Shown one piece after another: positions 61,759 to 64,000 of a stretch of DNA of 64,000 bases. Below the pieces are notes generated by a model. That model saw nothing but the letters and a program-made list of their open reading frames with translations, searched no databases and had not been told where the DNA came from. Origin of the DNA: Halobaculum limi (GTDB lineage: Archaea; Halobacteriota; Halobacteria; Halobacteriales; Haloferacaceae). Position numbers and translations under genes: made by a program. Positions within the stretch are counted from its first letter, which is position 1; each line of letters starts with the position of its first letter. The DNA is taken from assembly GCF_029490015.1 (NCBI RefSeq), contig NZ_CP120468.1:620001-684000 (forward strand). Reading direction: 5' to 3'.

Positions 61759-63165
61759 TCAGTCGTCGACTGTCGCCGCCCGCCCGCCGAGCGTCCGCCC
61801 GCGTGCGAGGACGTACACGACGGGCACGAGCAACACCGCGCCGGCGACGAACGGCGACCAGTACGCCAGCACGTACGCCGACGCCGCGACCGGCGGGCCG
61901 ACCGTCCGGCCGAGGCTTCCTGCGCCCTGCGTGACGCCGAAGGCCGCGCCCTGCGTCTCGTCGCTGGCGCGGTCGGAGACGAGCGTCGACAGCGAGACGT
62001 TCAACGCCCCGTTGCCGAACGACAGCAGTGCGCCGACGCCGAACAGCGCGACCGTCGGTCCCGTCAGGATCGGCCCGGTCAACAAGCCCTCACCGGTCCC
62101 CGGCGGGAGCGGGAGGATCGCACCGATCTGGGGCGTGAACGGGAGCAGCGCCAGCGAGGTCGCGAGTCCTGCCCCACCGATCACCGCGAGTTTGATCGCG
62201 CCGAGCGCTTGCTCCAGTCGACCGACGAGGACGCCCTGATTGATCGTGCCGAGGACGCCGATGTAGGTGAGGAAGACGGCGGCGGCGGTCGCGTCGTAGC
62301 CGTAGAAGTCGGCAGCGAACGGGATGAACATCACCTGAATCCCGGCGAACGCGACGCTGGTGACGAAGTAGGAAGCCACCAGCGGCCGGAGGTCGTCGTC
62401 CGCGAGCGCCGTTCGGAACTGGTCGATCAGCGAACTGCGACCGCCGGTCGAACGGGTTCGATCCGGTTCCTTCAACACGAGGAGTGCGGCGGCGGCCGCG
62501 AGGAAGGAGAGGCCAGCGGCGAGGAAACTCGGGAGCGTGAACCGCGTCGTCGGGACGAACGCCGGGAGGACGCTCCGCGCGGTCGAGACCACCTGCTCGC
62601 TGGCGGCGATCCCGCCCAGTGCGGGCCCGAACACGAACCCGAGTGAGAACGCCGCACCGACGAGGCCGAGCGCACCCGCTCGTTTCTCGCGTGGCGTCAC
62701 GTCGGCGATGTACGCCTGCGCGGCGGAGATGTTGCCACCCGCGGCCCCGGCGAGCGTCCGCGAGAGGAGGAGGGTCGCGACCGCGGCGGCCGTGCCCGCG
62801 AGTGCGCCGACCTCGGTGGCGAACGCGAACCCGATCCACGCGACGCCGGCCATCGCCACCGAGAAGGCGATGACTGGGCGGCGACCGCGCTCGTCGGAGA
62901 TACGGCCGAGCGTCGGCGCGGCGAGGAACTGCGCCAGCGAGTAGGAAGCCGCCGTCAGACCGATGAACACGTCCGAGACGCCGAACGAGCGCACGTAGAA
63001 CGGGAGGATGGGGATGACGACGCCGAACCCGAGAAGGTCGAGAAAGACGACGCCGATGACGACCGCGACCGCGCGGCGCGACCCGGTCGGCGCGGCGGCA
63101 GCACCGTCACCGTCGGCACCGCCGTCGCCGATCGAAGGTCGAGAGTCATCCGGGGAACTGCTCAC
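61759..63165 (-). CDS. MFS transporter (TetA/DHA1-like exporter)
   Basis: 468 residues with about 12 membrane helices. The N-terminal motif VVFLDLLGFGVVIPILPFYVRSFGVSD and the motif A loop GRISDERGRRPVI are typical of drug-exporting DHA1 carriers. The acidic N-terminus (residues 1-27) is rich in Asp, Ser and Gly. Substrate unknown. It is separated from the neighbouring membrane-protein gene by about 100 bp. Confidence 0.9.
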   Translation of the reverse strand: MSSSPDDSRPSIGDGGADGDGAAAAPTGSRRAVAVVIGVVFLDLLGFGVVIPILPFYVRSFGVSDVFIGLTAASYSLAQFLAAPTLGRISDERGRRPVIAFSVAMAGVAWIGFAFATEVGALAGTAAAVATLLLSRTLAGAAGGNISAAQAYIADVTPREKRAGALGLVGAAFSLGFVFGPALGGIAASEQVVSTARSVLPAFVPTTRFTLPSFLAAGLSFLAAAAALLVLKEPDRTRSTGGRSSLIDQFRTALADDDLRPLVASYFVTSVAFAGIQVMFIPFAADFYGYDATAAAVFLTYIGVLGTINQGVLVGRLEQALGAIKLAVIGGAGLATSLALLPFTPQIGAILPLPPGTGEGLLTGPILTGPTVALFGVGALLSFGNGALNVSLSTLVSDRASDETQGAAFGVTQGAGSLGRTVGPPVAASAYVLAYWSPFVAGAVLLVPVVYVLARGRTLGGRAATVDD

Positions 63166-63245
63166 GGCGGAGTGTCGGGAGACTCCGCCTTATCGGTCGC
63201 GGTCGCGGCCGATGGGAGAGAGGGCCAGCGTGGGTCACTCCCCGC

Positions 63246-63833
63246 TCAGCCGTGGCGCTCGATAACGCGCTTGGCGGCCTGCGCCTTCTCCTTCCAGCCG
63301 TAGCCGGCCTCGTACACGTGGCGCTTGCTGTCGACGAGTTGCTCGGGGCTGGACTCCTCGAAGCCGCCGCGCTCCCACGTCCCCGAGCGGTGGAGCCACT
63401 CGACGACGTTCTGGCGGGTCTCGGCCCACGAGAGGCCGACCATCTCGTACCACGCGACGAGCGCGAACACCGCGTTGTCGTGACAGCCGGGGTAACTCCC
63501 TTTCCGGTAGATGGTCGCCATCGGCTCACGGGTCGGTTCGGACACCTCCTCGCGGTAGCGTTCGGCGGTCAGCAGTTCGAGCGTGTCGCCGTTCTCCTCG
63601 ACGCGGCCCTCCCGTTGCAACAGGTCTAGCGCCGCGCGGTGGAGGCCCGACCACTCGTCGTGGACGGCGTGTTGGAGCGCAGACTCCGTGACGGGGCCGT
63701 CGACGAGGACGGTGAGCACGTCGGTGTACGCCTGTTCGATGTGGTGCCACTCGGTCCCCTCGAAGTCGCAGCCTGCGTCGTGCAGGCTGTTCGTGGTGCG
63801 ACAGCCGGGACAGGGGTACGCGAACCGTGGCAC
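63246..63833 (-). CDS. Haloarchaeal protein with N-terminal zinc motif
   Basis: 195 residues. The N-terminus has CPGCRTTNSLHDAGC, a C-x2-C...C pattern likely to bind zinc. The body is helical (HIEQAYTDVLTVLVDG, ESALQHAVHDEWSGLHRAALDLLQREGRVEENG) and resembles a winged-helix-like domain. The C-terminal half includes SYPGCHDNAVFALVAWYEMVGLSWAETRQNVVEWL. I recognise it only as a conserved haloarchaeal protein; nucleic-acid binding is possible. Confidence 0.75.
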   Translation of the reverse strand: MPRFAYPCPGCRTTNSLHDAGCDFEGTEWHHIEQAYTDVLTVLVDGPVTESALQHAVHDEWSGLHRAALDLLQREGRVEENGDTLELLTAERYREEVSEPTREPMATIYRKGSYPGCHDNAVFALVAWYEMVGLSWAETRQNVVEWLHRSGTWERGGFEESSPEQLVDSKRHVYEAGYGWKEKAQAAKRVIERHG

Positions 63834-63914
63834 GGGTATCGTGTGGTGTGTGGGTCGACGGCTTAGGTGTCGTGGTTCCGACCGCCCGTCGACACTGGCG
63901 AGCCCTGTCGCGAC

Positions 63915-64000
63915 TCAGGTAGCGTTCGTCTCTACGCCCGTCACCTCGAAGCGTGCGCCGCCGTCGTCGCTCTCGGCCACGTCGACGGTCCACCCGTGGC
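63915..64000 (-). CDS. Histidine kinase, C-terminal fragment
   Basis: The reading frame enters from the right edge and ends HGWTVDVAESDDGGARFEVTGVETNAT, the typical last beta hairpin of a HATPase domain in haloarchaeal sensor kinases (VxxxxxGGARFEhTGVE). The rest of the gene, including the ATP-binding N box, lies outside the window. Confidence 0.6.
   Translation of the reverse strand, partial: HGWTVDVAESDDGGARFEVTGVETNAT

Overview
The window is a gene-dense, GC-rich stretch of a haloarchaeal chromosome. The proteome is acidic. The marker genes are archaeal: thermosome, PCNA, primase PriL, RFC small subunit, Orc1/Cdc6, aIF1A, Rio1, Hjc, archaeal TyrRS and a HalX response regulator. Exported proteins carry Tat signals, and many genes look leaderless, with TATA boxes 25-35 nt before the start codon. 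The content (a double TatC beside a long TatC, and rnz/rfc/pssD near each other) fits the Haloferax/Halorubrum side of the class. I cannot name a genus.

Layout. 0.1-17.3 kb is mostly core: a DUF460 protein, a lone receiver, RNase Z, a large DUF4382 lipoprotein, DoxX, RFC small subunit overlapping a phosphatidylserine-decarboxylase family enzyme, Hjc, SWIM protein, PriL, M29 aminopeptidase, 6-phosphogluconate dehydrogenase, an anchored 2Fe-2S ferredoxin and a MATE exporter. A tRNA-Arg(CCG) at 17.4 kb is followed 1 kb later by a degenerate copy of its 3' end, which brackets a CPBP protease. Next come an AT-rich spacer and a lipoprotein with two high-potential iron-sulfur (HiPIP) modules. 20.6-32.6 kb is accessory: a TrmB-type regulator faces a seven-gene operon (Opp/Dpp-type ABC importer, exported GH81 endo-beta-1,3-glucanase, cytoplasmic GH3 glucosidase). 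It reads as a complete beta-1,3-glucan (laminarin-like) capture, import and hydrolysis locus. 33-37 kb holds a DUF4397 secreted protein with a charged repeat helix, a zinc ribbon and a BBE-type flavoenzyme. 37-64 kb returns to core functions: thermosome, NAD(P)HX epimerase, KH protein, Rio1, aIF1A, TyrRS, Orc1/Cdc6, HalX regulator, MutS-like ATPase, LarE, the two TatC proteins, RlmE, an XdhC pseudogene, PCNA, HAD hydrolase, MFS exporter and, at the right edge, the C-terminus of a histidine kinase.

Beyond the genes, three patterns stand out. First, intergenic hairpins with 5-7 bp stems and loops mostly of 11 nt near GAGYRNNRCGA change their stems in compensating pairs from copy to copy; five sit in one 200-bp gap. 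Second, a 15-nt motif (GACTGAATYCGGGTT) fused to a CGGRTTAATCCG palindrome lies at nearly the same distance upstream of the DUF4382 lipoprotein and the HalX regulator. Third, the tRNA 3'-end duplication looks like an old integration scar. All functional statements are from reading the sequence; no search was run.
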